A DNA stretch of 64,000 nt. It comes from Pseudoalteromonas carrageenovora IAM 12662. GTDB lineage: Bacteria > Pseudomonadota > Gammaproteobacteria > Enterobacterales > Alteromonadaceae. The notes below the pieces were generated by a model. The model was not told the DNA's origin and made no database searches. It saw only the letters and a program-made list of their open reading frames with translations. The stretch lies in NCBI RefSeq assembly GCF_900239935.1, contig NZ_LT965928.1, positions 3,367,520 through 3,431,519 on the forward strand, read 5' to 3'. Each line of letters begins with the position of its first letter. Position 1 is the stretch's first letter. The translations under genes and the position numbers were made by a program. Shown one piece after another: positions 10,007 to 18,060 of the stretch.

Positions 10007-10036
10007 TTGACACCTAGACGGCTAAAATGTTTTAAT
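10007..10036 (+). promoter_or_regulatory. sigma-70-type promoter of the lysine operon
   Basis: TTGACA at 10007-10012 and TTTAAT at 10031-10036 are separated by 18 bases. This places the start of transcription near 10043 and gives an approximately 380-base leader containing the riboswitch. Confidence 0.65.
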
Positions 10037-10059
10037 CGTCGCATTACCCTATTTAAATT

Positions 10060-10095
10060 GTATTTTGTTAAACCTTTTGCGGTTAAACAAAATAC
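10060..10095 (+). promoter_or_regulatory. long hairpin in the lysine operon leader
   Basis: Two 15-base arms (GTATTTTGTTAAACC and GGTTAAACAAAATAC) can form 14 base pairs around a six-base loop, directly upstream of the riboswitch aptamer. Its role is unknown; it could stabilise the RNA 5' end or be a DNA-binding site. Confidence 0.6.
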
Positions 10096-10102
10096 AAAGG
10101 GC

Positions 10103-10246
10103 TAGAAGAGGTGCGTTATTCAGGTAGCGTATGTTAGGAGCGCAAACTCCAGTGAGCATATGTGAGGGGAATACCGCCGAGAGGTAAACGCTTTTGCGAA
10201 GCAATTACTTCGGGCGACTAGGTTGAATCCTAGCGACTGTCACCAA
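10103..10246 (+). ncRNA. lysine riboswitch (L box)
   Basis: The leader contains the conserved L-box elements in order: AGAGGTGCG at the 5' end, a GGAGCGCAAACTCC stem-loop, TGAGGGGAATACCGCCGA, and the 3' closing GACTGTCACC. GGTG (10110-10113) pairs with CACC (10241-10244) to close P1. Lysine riboswitches bind free L-lysine and repress biosynthesis or transport genes. It lies 180 bases upstream of dapA, and all four downstream genes share one strand, so it very likely controls all of them. Confidence 0.93.
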
Positions 10247-10326
10247 TAGCTGTTTTAAAACAGCTTATTAGTTTGGTGGAGAGCTTCTGGTCTTAAATAA
10301 TAAGGCCGTGCGCCCTATTATTTTAA
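10241..10326 (+). promoter_or_regulatory. probable expression platform of the lysine riboswitch
   Basis: CACCAA at the 3' side of P1 (10241-10246) can pair instead with TTGGTG at 10273-10278, enclosing an AGCTGT/ACAGCT stem, which would disrupt P1. A second hairpin with CTTAAATAATAAGG-type arms follows at 10292-10326. Neither has a classical long U-tract, so the mode of control is unclear. Confidence 0.5.
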
Positions 10327-10422
10327 GCCCATTCGCTCTTCGAATACTGTTCGAACGACGTTAATGCGGCTAACATCATACAGCCTCCTTAATATCTCGA
10401 ACACCTTATAGGTTCGTAAGAG

Positions 10423-11307
10423 ATGATTCACAACTTCAATTTAGACGACTACGCACTGTGGACAGCGCTTGTTACGCCGTTTGATCAACAAGGTAATGTT
10501 GACTACGACACGCTCACAACACTTGTTAGCGAACAAGAAGCGGCACACAACGGTATTTTACTGCTCGGTAGCACAGGTGAAGGCTTAGCCCTTACGCTTA
10601 AAGAGCAGCAAGGCATTGTTGAGCACGTGTGCCAATTAAAACCCAGTGTACCGCTTATGGTTGCTGTTGGTGGTAGTAATTTGGCCCAACAAAAAGAATG
10701 GGTTAGCTACTGTAACCAATTACCTATTCACAGCTACTTATTAGGCTCGCCTCTTTATGCAAAACCAGGGGCTGTAGGTCAAACACATTGGTACGAAAGC
10801 TTATTAAACGAAAGCGCGCATCCGTGTATGTTGTACAACGTACCTGGGCGCAGCGGTGTAAGCATTCCTATCGAAACCATTGAAAACTTAAAAGCGCACC
10901 CAAAACTGTGGGCTTTAAAAGAAGCCAGTGGCAACATCACCCAATTTGAAGCATACCGACAAGCCGCGCCTAATTTAGCGCTATACAGTGGCGACGATGC
11001 ACTTATGCCCTACTTTGCCCAAGCAGGTGCAAAAGGCTTAGTTTCGGTTGCGGCCAATGCATGGCCTTTGCAAACACACGAATTTGTAAAGCGCAGCCTA
11101 AGCGGTCAACACCCCAATTTATTTGCTCAGTGGACTCGCGCTATCAATAGCCTATTTGCTGTAGCAAACCCTATTCCCGTTAAAGTGCTAATGCACCAGC
11201 AAGGGCGTTTAAATAGCCCACTGTTGCGTCCACCTTTAACGCATCTTGAGTTAACGCAAACCGATTGCATTACCACTGCAAACGACACCATTTTATCTTG
11301 GCATTAA
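10423..11307 (+). CDS. dapA: 4-hydroxy-tetrahydrodipicolinate synthase family (DapA)
   Basis: DapA condenses pyruvate with aspartate semialdehyde, the first committed lysine-branch step. This 294-residue TIM-barrel has the Schiff-base lysine Lys166 in WALKEASG, the catalytic Tyr138 and Arg143 in LYNVPGRSG, Tyr112, and the GSTGEG loop (49-54) where E. coli has two threonines; here the pair is Ser-Thr. An in-frame stop just upstream rules out an earlier start. It is the first gene behind the lysine riboswitch and is followed by dapD after 15 bases. A paralogous aldolase acting on a related oxoacid is possible but less likely given the riboswitch. Confidence 0.88.
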   Translation: MIHNFNLDDYALWTALVTPFDQQGNVDYDTLTTLVSEQEAAHNGILLLGSTGEGLALTLKEQQGIVEHVCQLKPSVPLMVAVGGSNLAQQKEWVSYCNQLPIHSYLLGSPLYAKPGAVGQTHWYESLLNESAHPCMLYNVPGRSGVSIPIETIENLKAHPKLWALKEASGNITQFEAYRQAAPNLALYSGDDALMPYFAQAGAKGLVSVAANAWPLQTHEFVKRSLSGQHPNLFAQWTRAINSLFAVANPIPVKVLMHQQGRLNSPLLRPPLTHLELTQTDCITTANDTILSWH

Positions 11308-11322
11308 ACACAGGTTTTTATA

Positions 11323-12063
11323 ATGAGCTGGTTAGAACTACTAAATAATTTAGAATCGGGCGCAGTACGCGCAGCATCACAAAACGAAAGCGGCCAATGG
11401 GAAGCTAACGTAGAAGTAAAACAAGGCATTTTAGAAGCCTTTAAAAATGGCACTAACACAGAGTTTGCAGGCGGTTTTGTAGATAAACACAACCTTGCAC
11501 CACAAGAATTTAGCACTGAAGATGGCGTGCGTATGGTACCAGGTGGCACCAGTGTTCGCCGCGGTGCCTACGTAGCTAAAGGCACTATTATTATGCCACC
11601 AGCGTACGTAAATATTGGCGCATACATCGACGAAGGTACTATGGTTGATAGCCACGCATTAGTGGGTTCGTGTGCACAAGTTGGTAAAAATGTACATTTA
11701 AGCGCAGCTGTTCAACTTGGTGGTGTACTTGAGCCAATTGGTGCAAGCCCAGTCGTGGTTGAAGACGATGCGTTTATTGGCGCAGGTTGTGTCATTGTTG
11801 AAGGCGTAGTGGTTAAAAAAGGCGCTGTACTTGCACCAGGCGTGCGTTTATCTGCAACTATTCCGGTTTACGACTGTGTTAACGAGCGCCAGCTAGATAA
11901 AGGCGAACCAATCCCAGAGTACGCTATTGTAATACCAGGCTCTCGCCCAGCGTCTAACGAATGGGCTCGTGAGCAAGGCTTAAGCATGTCGTGTGCACTC
12001 ATTGTTAAATACCGCGACGAGCAAAGCGATGCATCGTTATTGCTAGAAGAGGTTTTACGATAA
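11323..12063 (+). CDS. dapD: tetrahydrodipicolinate N-succinyltransferase (DapD-like)
   Basis: DapD transfers succinate from succinyl-CoA to tetrahydrodipicolinate. The central part is a left-handed beta-helix of hexapeptide repeats (about residues 75-190) with MVDSHALVGSCAQVGKNVHL and LGGVLEPIGASPVVVEDDAF, which closely follow DapD. At 246 residues it is shorter than the 274 of E. coli DapD, the difference being in the N-terminal domain. An acetyl rather than succinyl donor cannot be excluded. Its stop overlaps the start of the next gene by one base (TAATG), showing translational coupling. Confidence 0.88.
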   Translation: MSWLELLNNLESGAVRAASQNESGQWEANVEVKQGILEAFKNGTNTEFAGGFVDKHNLAPQEFSTEDGVRMVPGGTSVRRGAYVAKGTIIMPPAYVNIGAYIDEGTMVDSHALVGSCAQVGKNVHLSAAVQLGGVLEPIGASPVVVEDDAFIGAGCVIVEGVVVKKGAVLAPGVRLSATIPVYDCVNERQLDKGEPIPEYAIVIPGSRPASNEWAREQGLSMSCALIVKYRDEQSDASLLLEEVLR

Positions 12064-13268
12064 TGAGCTTTTTGAGCACGCCTATCAAGGCCGCCGTAAA
12101 TACACTTACTCAGCAACTTGATACACCTTTTTTTGTTTACGACTTAGACAAACTAAACGCACACCTTACCCGTTTAGTTGCGCAAACCGATGTAAAGCTT
12201 TGGTATGCGATAAAAGCCAATCCGCTTTCTAAGGTTATTCAATGCCTAGACAGCGCCGGATTTAACTTTGACGTAGCAAGTAAAGGTGAGCTTGAACAAG
12301 TCCTTGCACAAGGTATTAGTTCACAGCGCGTGCTCAACACAGGGCCTGCAAAGAGCCCTAAACAAATTAAACACTTTATTGGGCGCGGCGTGCGTATTTT
12401 TGTTGCCGAAAGCCTCAATCAAGTACGTTGGTTAAACCAGCAAGCGCAGCTGCAAAATACGCAGCTGCAAGTATTACTGCGTGTGCAATTACGCTGGCCA
12501 GAAGGTGAAAAAAACCCATTAGGGGGTGACAGCCTTACACCGTTTGGGCTTGGTTGCGATGAATGGCAAGCGCTCAATACTGGCGATTACCCAGCACTTA
12601 ATTTTGATGGCCTACATATTTTTCAGTGGGGCAACATGCTTAGCACGCAAAAGCTAAGTGAGCTGTGGTCGCAAATGATTGCACCGCTTACCACCTTGGC
12701 TAATAACTTAAATATAAACCTGAAAATTTTAGACTTAGGCGGCGGTTTAGGTATTCCTTACACACCAAATGATGCAACACTTGAGTGGGATGGATTAATC
12801 ACCGCGCTGGCAAAAATTAAAAAAGATGCGGGTGTAGACGAGCTTTGGATGGAGCTTGGACGTTACGCTGTAGGCGAATGCGGTCATTACGCGAACCCAG
12901 TCGTTGAGTGCAAACAAAACTACGGGCAACAGCAAGTTATTTTAACCGGTGGTATTAACCACTTATTGCGCCCTGCTGTTACAAGCCAAGATTTTCCTGC
13001 GGCGTTACTACGCGAGTCAACAGCGCCAGAACAAGCAATGAGCTTATACGGCCCATTATGTACTGCCCTTGATTGCTTAGGCGAGCATACCCTACCAAGC
13101 GATTTAAACGAGCAAGACTGGCTGGTGTTTAGCCAATGTGGCGCCTATGGTTTTACCGAAAGCATGCCCTATTTTTTATGCCATGAACTAGCTGCAGAAT
13201 ACGTGTTACAAAATGGCGAGCTCACGTGTGTGCGCCAAGCAGAAGATGCCAGTCACTACTTAAGGTAA
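12063..13268 (+). CDS. LysA-like fold III PLP decarboxylase, divergent
   Basis: This is a 401-residue alanine racemase/ornithine decarboxylase-fold enzyme: PLP lysine Lys51 in WYAIKANP, the glycine loop LDLGGGLGIPY (about 224-233), and the cysteine motif GPLCTALDCLG near the C-terminus. It differs from ordinary diaminopimelate decarboxylase in places that touch substrate: the EPGR motif reads ELGR (264-267) and the usual HxHIGS reads HIFQWG. These features recall decarboxylases that act on modified amino acids, such as BtrK and exosortase-associated enzymes. Position in a lysine-riboswitch operon suggests that the substrate is diaminopimelate or its N-succinyl derivative. Confidence 0.8.
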   Translation: MSFLSTPIKAAVNTLTQQLDTPFFVYDLDKLNAHLTRLVAQTDVKLWYAIKANPLSKVIQCLDSAGFNFDVASKGELEQVLAQGISSQRVLNTGPAKSPKQIKHFIGRGVRIFVAESLNQVRWLNQQAQLQNTQLQVLLRVQLRWPEGEKNPLGGDSLTPFGLGCDEWQALNTGDYPALNFDGLHIFQWGNMLSTQKLSELWSQMIAPLTTLANNLNINLKILDLGGGLGIPYTPNDATLEWDGLITALAKIKKDAGVDELWMELGRYAVGECGHYANPVVECKQNYGQQQVILTGGINHLLRPAVTSQDFPAALLRESTAPEQAMSLYGPLCTALDCLGEHTLPSDLNEQDWLVFSQCGAYGFTESMPYFLCHELAAEYVLQNGELTCVRQAEDASHYLR

Positions 13269-13273
13269 TAAAC

Positions 13274-14395
13274 ATGAGCATAACAACACCCATTAGCCAA
13301 GAAAACATTATAGTAGGGGAAGTAGCAAACGGCTTGCCTCTAACTATTCCGGTGTATCGCTTAAAAGGCGATGGCAGCGGGCCAAGCGTGTATATTCAAG
13401 CCAATATGCATGGCGCCGAGGTACAAGGTAACGCGGTTATTTTTCAGCTGCTAGAGCAGTTAAAACAGCTCAATTTAAAAGGCGATATTACCTTAGTACC
13501 TTATGCTAACCCTATAGGTTGTAATCAAAAATCAGGGGAATTTACCCTTGGCCGATTCGACCCGATTACTGGCACTAACTGGAACCGTATGTATCACTAC
13601 AATAGTGATTTAGTCACCCAGTTTGCCAAAGATCATAGCCAGTACGACGATGCAGCTTTAAAAAATAACTTTAAACAAGCCCTGATTGATGAAATAGATA
13701 CCAAACTTAACGGCCCAGCTTATTTACTTAATACGGGTAAACGCATTGCGCTTAATTTGCAAAAGCTTGCGCACCAAGCTGACATAGTCCTTGATTTACA
13801 CACAGGGCCTATTTCAAGTAAGCACCTATATTGCCCAACATATGCAACCGAGAGCGCCAGTTATTTTAATATTGAACATGTACTGCTGATCCCAAGCGAC
13901 TTTGATGGCGCCATGGACGAAGCAAGCTTTTGCCCATGGTGGCACCTAAGTGATGCACTTGGCGCACAAGACAGGGACTTTAACGTACAGGTAGAAGCCT
14001 TTACGGTTGAGCTAGGTAGCCAAGAAAAAATAGACTTAACAGAAGCACTCAACGATGCAAATAGCATTTTAAGTTACTTAAATCATAAAAATGTATTGGT
14101 AGACGCACGACACAAACCGAGCAATATAACCCGCTACGCATGCCATTTAGATGACTACTTTGCTTACTACGCCCCTATTGGCGGCATGGTTGAATATGTA
14201 GCCCCACTAGGTGGGCATATTAAAGCAGGCGAGCCCATTGCACATGTTTTACGCATGGAGCGCTACTTGAGTGAGCAGCCACTACAAACGCTCAGCCTCG
14301 ATTGTGATGCTATTGCAATTTTGCACTTTGCCTCGGCAAGTGTTAACCAAGGCACTGAACTTTATAAGTTTTTTACAAACGTATTTGAGCTATAG
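13274..14395 (+). CDS. AstE/aspartoacylase-like zinc deacylase (M14 fold)
   Basis: This 373-residue protein belongs with succinylglutamate desuccinylase/aspartoacylase enzymes. Zinc ligands are His46 and Glu49 in NMHGAEVQGNAV and His176 in DLHTGP; Glu246 in FTVELGSQE is the catalytic glutamate, and TNWNR holds the substrate arginine. The C-terminal APIGGMVEYVAPLGGHIKAG forms the barrel-sandwich domain of the family. I start at the ATG at 13274, six bases after the upstream stop with AAGG ahead of it, rather than 48 bases earlier inside the decarboxylase gene. In this operon it may remove a succinyl group from N-succinyl-lysine or N-succinyl-diaminopimelate. Confidence 0.85.
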   Translation: MSITTPISQENIIVGEVANGLPLTIPVYRLKGDGSGPSVYIQANMHGAEVQGNAVIFQLLEQLKQLNLKGDITLVPYANPIGCNQKSGEFTLGRFDPITGTNWNRMYHYNSDLVTQFAKDHSQYDDAALKNNFKQALIDEIDTKLNGPAYLLNTGKRIALNLQKLAHQADIVLDLHTGPISSKHLYCPTYATESASYFNIEHVLLIPSDFDGAMDEASFCPWWHLSDALGAQDRDFNVQVEAFTVELGSQEKIDLTEALNDANSILSYLNHKNVLVDARHKPSNITRYACHLDDYFAYYAPIGGMVEYVAPLGGHIKAGEPIAHVLRMERYLSEQPLQTLSLDCDAIAILHFASASVNQGTELYKFFTNVFEL

Positions 14396-14454
14396 CTCAC
14401 CCTTCTCATTGCGTGAGAGTAAATTAATGATTTAAAAGTTAATTTACATTAGAT

Positions 14455-14478
14455 AAGCGGCTTAGGCCGCTTTTCTTT
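14455..14478 (+). terminator. terminator of the lysine operon
   Basis: AAGCGGC and GCCGCTT form a seven-pair stem with a TTAG loop, followed by TTCTTTT, 60 bases after the last gene of the operon. Confidence 0.9.
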
Positions 14479-14604
14479 TGATCTAAACACTACAAGCAAA
14501 CGTAAATAACATGGTATAAACGTAAATTCAGTAAAAGTTCACCGTTACAAATGTAAAAAGACGTTATAATTTATAAATCTACCCTACTCTCAAAGGAATA
14601 AACA

Positions 14605-15639
14605 ATGAGCTGGCGTTATTGGATTGCACTCACGGCTTTACTTAGTACCCCCTCTTTTGCCCAAGAAGAGGTAAAAGAAAACGAACAAGACAACGATATA
14701 GAGCTTGTTAAGCAATGTATTTTAAACGAAGTAATTGGTGGCGACGGAAAGCAAACCTTAGACGAACTCCGTCAAAAGTGTTCAGCTCTTGAAGAAAACA
14801 AACAACTTACCGCACTTGATAAACGTAAAGCCCGCGAAGAAGTAAGCAAAAAAAATCGTAACGTAATTACACCGCATAAACGTAACTACATTTTGCCACT
14901 GTCGTATGTATCGCATCCAAACGATCGCCCGTATGATGGCTTTGACGAGCTAACAGATGAAGAAAATGGCGAACCACTTGATAACTTAGAAGCTAAATAC
15001 CAGCTGTCTATTAAAGTGCCACTATACGATGATTTTGCTGATGACGACCAAGCTATATTCTTTGGTTTTACACTGCAGTCATATTGGCAGATTTATAACT
15101 CAGAGATTTCATCACCGTTTCGTGAAACCAACTACGAGCCAGAAATATTTTGGGTAAATTACCTAGATGAAGAGCATGTGCTTTGGGGCGACGAAATGGC
15201 AATTGCACTGGGTATTTCGCACCAGTCTAATGGCCGCAGCCAGCCAAACTCTCGTTCATGGAACCGTATTTACGCCGATTTCATTTGGGAAAACAGAGGT
15301 TTTGTTTTTAGCTTTAAGCCTTGGTACCGAATCGCTGAAGATAAAAAAGAAGATCCACTAGAAGCCGATGGCGATGACAACCCAGACATTTACAAATACA
15401 TGGGTTACTTTGAATTTAGCGGCGCGTACCGTTACCAAGATCATGAGTTTAGCTTTATGACACGTAATAACTTAAATTCAGATAACCGTGGTGCGATTCA
15501 ATTAGATTGGTCATTTCCTATGTGGGGCCGTTTACGTGGTTACGCACAATACTTTAACGGCTACGGCGAAAGCTTAATTGATTACAACGCCGATATTGAA
15601 CGTATAGGTGTAGGTATATTATTAACTGATTTGTTATAA
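14605..15639 (+). CDS. pldA: outer membrane phospholipase A
   Basis: OmpLA hydrolyses phospholipids that reach the outer leaflet of the outer membrane. A signal peptide (cleavage near SFAQ) and an acidic, coiled extension (about residues 21-90) precede the 12-strand barrel. The catalytic residues are His206 and Ser208 in GISHQSNGR and Asn220 in SRSWNR, at exactly the spacing of E. coli His142, Ser144 and Asn156, offset by 64 residues because of the longer N-terminus. The protein ends in a hydrophobic strand as expected for barrel insertion. It stands alone between two terminators. Confidence 0.95.
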   Translation: MSWRYWIALTALLSTPSFAQEEVKENEQDNDIELVKQCILNEVIGGDGKQTLDELRQKCSALEENKQLTALDKRKAREEVSKKNRNVITPHKRNYILPLSYVSHPNDRPYDGFDELTDEENGEPLDNLEAKYQLSIKVPLYDDFADDDQAIFFGFTLQSYWQIYNSEISSPFRETNYEPEIFWVNYLDEEHVLWGDEMAIALGISHQSNGRSQPNSRSWNRIYADFIWENRGFVFSFKPWYRIAEDKKEDPLEADGDDNPDIYKYMGYFEFSGAYRYQDHEFSFMTRNNLNSDNRGAIQLDWSFPMWGRLRGYAQYFNGYGESLIDYNADIERIGVGILLTDLL

Positions 15640-15650
15640 AATCAGCGCAT

Positions 15651-15690
15651 AAAAAAGCCAAGCATTAATTACTTAGTGCTTGGCTTTTTT
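15651..15690. terminator. bidirectional terminator between pldA and the GNAT/hotdog gene
   Basis: Perfect 14-base arms (AAAAAAGCCAAGCA and its complement) flank a 12-base loop, with A and T runs at the ends, so it serves the convergent genes on both sides. Confidence 0.92.
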
Positions 15691-15705
15691 AATGAAGCAT
15701 TGCCC

Positions 15706-16599
15706 TTATTTCTTAACGGCAAATACACCTTCAAACTCTGCAACTACGTTGTCACCATCATAAATAGTTACTGGCACTACGTAACTTGTTTTACCATCGG
15801 TTTCTAAGTCGCTCAGTTTACCTTTACATGTTTGTAATTCTACACAGCCTTTAGGGTCCGTATTAAGTGGTTTTAAGTACTTAATGCTCGCATCGGCCAG
15901 TACAATATTACCTTCAAGCCCCGCTTCTTTAAGCGCTAAATACGTTGCCCCCCAACCAGTAAGCGTTGCTAAACTATAAATAGAACCTGCAAACATGGTG
16001 TTATGTAAGTTTAAGTTAGCATCTAAATCTGCACTAGTTGTAAACTGCCAATCTGTGTAGCTTTCTACTTTAATACCCATTGCATCACTAATAGGAATTG
16101 ATTCGCGCCAAATATTTTGCAGTACTTGAGTCCAATTTGGGTGGCGGAACCAACCCGGCTCACTAGGTTTTTGCTTAATCATTTTAAAATGCTGCACATC
16201 GCCATACGCAAGGTGAGCTTTTTCTTTTAGCTCGTAACCATGGCGTTTATAAAACTCAAGTGCACGTTCGCGAGCAAATAGCACCAGTTCACCTGCATTT
16301 TGCGTCCACGCTATTTTTTCAAGCTCATGCAATAAACGGCTACCAATATGCTGGTTTCGGTTACCTTCAGCCACAGCCATGTAACGTACTTGCGCTTGTT
16401 CATGGTTATTAAAGTGCAAACGTGCAACACCCAATACATCGCCTTCTTTATTTTTTATAAAACGATGCTCAGAATCTTGCTCCATGTCGTCTTGTTCAGA
16501 GCCTCGAGGCTCGCCCCAAGGCGCACGTAATACTTCCCATCGTAATTGATAATACGCTTGCCAATCTTCGCTGCTTTGCGGTGTACTTACCTGAAACAT
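15706..16599 (-). CDS. yiiD: GNAT acetyltransferase / hotdog thioesterase fusion (YiiD/MadA-like)
   Basis: The 297-residue protein joins an N-terminal GNAT domain (about 1-140, with QVRYMAVAEGNRNQHIGSRLL forming the acetyl-CoA loop) to a C-terminal hotdog domain (about 150-297, with LHNTMFAGSIYSLATLTGWG). The same architecture occurs in E. coli YiiD, for which malonyl-ACP decarboxylation (MadA) supporting fatty acid initiation has, as I recall, been reported. Near dtd and yihY here, as in E. coli, the synteny supports orthology. It is convergent with pldA and has its own upstream region. Confidence 0.88.
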   Translation of the reverse strand: MFQVSTPQSSEDWQAYYQLRWEVLRAPWGEPRGSEQDDMEQDSEHRFIKNKEGDVLGVARLHFNNHEQAQVRYMAVAEGNRNQHIGSRLLHELEKIAWTQNAGELVLFARERALEFYKRHGYELKEKAHLAYGDVQHFKMIKQKPSEPGWFRHPNWTQVLQNIWRESIPISDAMGIKVESYTDWQFTTSADLDANLNLHNTMFAGSIYSLATLTGWGATYLALKEAGLEGNIVLADASIKYLKPLNTDPKGCVELQTCKGKLSDLETDGKTSYVVPVTIYDGDNVVAEFEGVFAVKK

Positions 16600-16912
16600 A
16601 CATACTCCTGTTGTTTGGCCGTAAATAAAAAATAAAGGCTACGGCATGTAATCCAACTGAATAACTCTTTAACCCACGCTCTGGTTATTAAAAAATTAAA
16701 GATTAAGTTGGTTGGAATTATTATGGCAAATACCATACTCCATCTTTGAAACACTGCCAATACGACTTTGGTAAGCGAGTGAAAAAATAACTAATTTAAA
16801 GTGTGAACACTAAATCCACCTTTAACGCTACTTTAAGCGCTAGCTAGATTAAATAATTTGGCTCATAGCTAAAATTTTAGTTAACTATTTTACCCAGTGC
16901 ACCATGTAGTTT
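16600..16912. other. divergent intergenic region
   Basis: About 313 AT-rich bases lie between the GNAT/hotdog gene and the methyltransferase-like gene. It must carry both promoters, but I see no clear promoter, operator, RNA or repeat. Confidence 0.5.
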
Positions 16913-17626
16913 ATGCTAAATGTTATGAGCGATTTTATAAACCCTTTAACGGGTGTAGTTAGTAGCCACTTTATTAACCACAGCCAAGATATTGGGCAAC
17001 TAGTTTACTGGCATAAATATGCAGGCGATCACATACAGGTTCGCCAAGCCGGACAGCTTCGCTGGCTGCTGATTAACGATACTTTGCAATCGGTGATAGA
17101 GCTTAACAATCCACAGCGCCTGCTATTTCCACATTTAACCTATTTGGCTAAGCAGTGGCAAACCTTAGCACCACCAAATCGTGTATTAGAGCTTGGCCTT
17201 GGCGGCGGCGCTATACGTAATTACTTACAACACACCTACCCGCAGGCACAAGTAACATCAGTTGAAAAAAGTGCTGATATAATTGCCTGTTATACAGATT
17301 TTTTTGCGCTTAAAAACCAAAGTGATGTGCAGTGTGATGACGCGCAAAATATACTAAAAAAAGCACATAACAATGACTGGATTATTCTTGATTTATTTAG
17401 CCAGATAGACGCGCCACGGTTTTTATTTGAACACGCTTTTTATCAAAAAATATATAACGCCCTCAATGGTGGTGGCACGCTATTTATTAACTTTTTATCG
17501 CAGCATGAGTCGCAGTTAATTCAGTTACAGCAATTACTATTTAATGTATTTGGGGTAAAAGTAAGCCCGCATAAAGTAGCGGGCTTTGTGAATCATATTG
17601 TTATTGTTACTAAGTCTGATAATTAA
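16913..17626 (+). CDS. spermidine synthase-like class I SAM-fold protein
   Basis: The 237-residue protein has the nucleotide-binding motif [15 protein letters not shown] (about residues 97-111), an acidic strand end in [10 protein letters not shown], and [10 protein letters not shown], a layout typical of spermidine synthase-like proteins of the Rossmann methyltransferase fold. It lacks the full polyamine-site motif that I would expect of a true spermidine synthase, so a different aminopropyl- or methyltransferase role is possible. A second ATG at 16925 ([10 protein letters not shown]) is an alternative start; neither has a strong ribosome site. The end overlaps the end of convergent dtd by four bases. 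Confidence 0.75.
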   Translation: MLNVMSDFINPLTGVVSSHFINHSQDIGQLVYWHKYAGDHIQVRQAGQLRWLLINDTLQSVIELNNPQRLLFPHLTYLAKQWQTLAPPNRVLELGLGGGAIRNYLQHTYPQAQVTSVEKSADIIACYTDFFALKNQSDVQCDDAQNILKKAHNNDWIILDLFSQIDAPRFLFEHAFYQKIYNALNGGGTLFINFLSQHESQLIQLQQLLFNVFGVKVSPHKVAGFVNHIVIVTKSDN

Positions 17627-18060
17627 ACCGATAAGTTAAAGGTGACAGGCCCATCGTTACATAGGCTCACTTGCATATCTGCGCCAAACTCACCGGTTGC
17701 CACGTTAATATCGAGTGCTTTAGCTTGAGTTACAAAGTACTCGTAAAGCGCGTTAGCCTGGCTTGGCGTTGCTGCTGATGAAAAGCTTGGGCGCATGCCT
17801 TTTTTGGTATTAGCTGCCAATGTAAATTGCGAAACCACTAATAACTCTCCACCTATATCTTTTAGGCTTAAGTTCATTTTGTCGTTTTCGTCAGTAAAAA
17901 TACGATAATTGCTTACCTTATGCAGTAACTTATCGGCGGCTTGCTCATCATCTGGTTTTTCTACACCTAATAACAATAAAATACCTTGGCTAATCTCACC
18001 TATAATTTGGTCATTAACTTCTACTTTGGCATTTTTTACACGCTGTATTAACCCTTGCAT
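17623..18060 (-). CDS. dtd: D-aminoacyl-tRNA deacylase
   Basis: Dtd removes D-amino acids, and glycine from mischarged tRNA-Ala, from aminoacyl-tRNA. The 145 residues match the family length. The two active-site signatures are present: [17 protein letters not shown] (about 78-94) and the C-terminal Gly-cisPro motif NDGPVTFNL. It begins directly after the stop codon of the yihY gene with no gap, so the two are cotranscribed, an order also known from E. coli. Confidence 0.96.
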   Translation of the reverse strand: MQGLIQRVKNAKVEVNDQIIGEISQGILLLLGVEKPDDEQAADKLLHKVSNYRIFTDENDKMNLSLKDIGGELLVVSQFTLAANTKKGMRPSFSSAATPSQANALYEYFVTQAKALDINVATGEFGADMQVSLCNDGPVTFNLSV

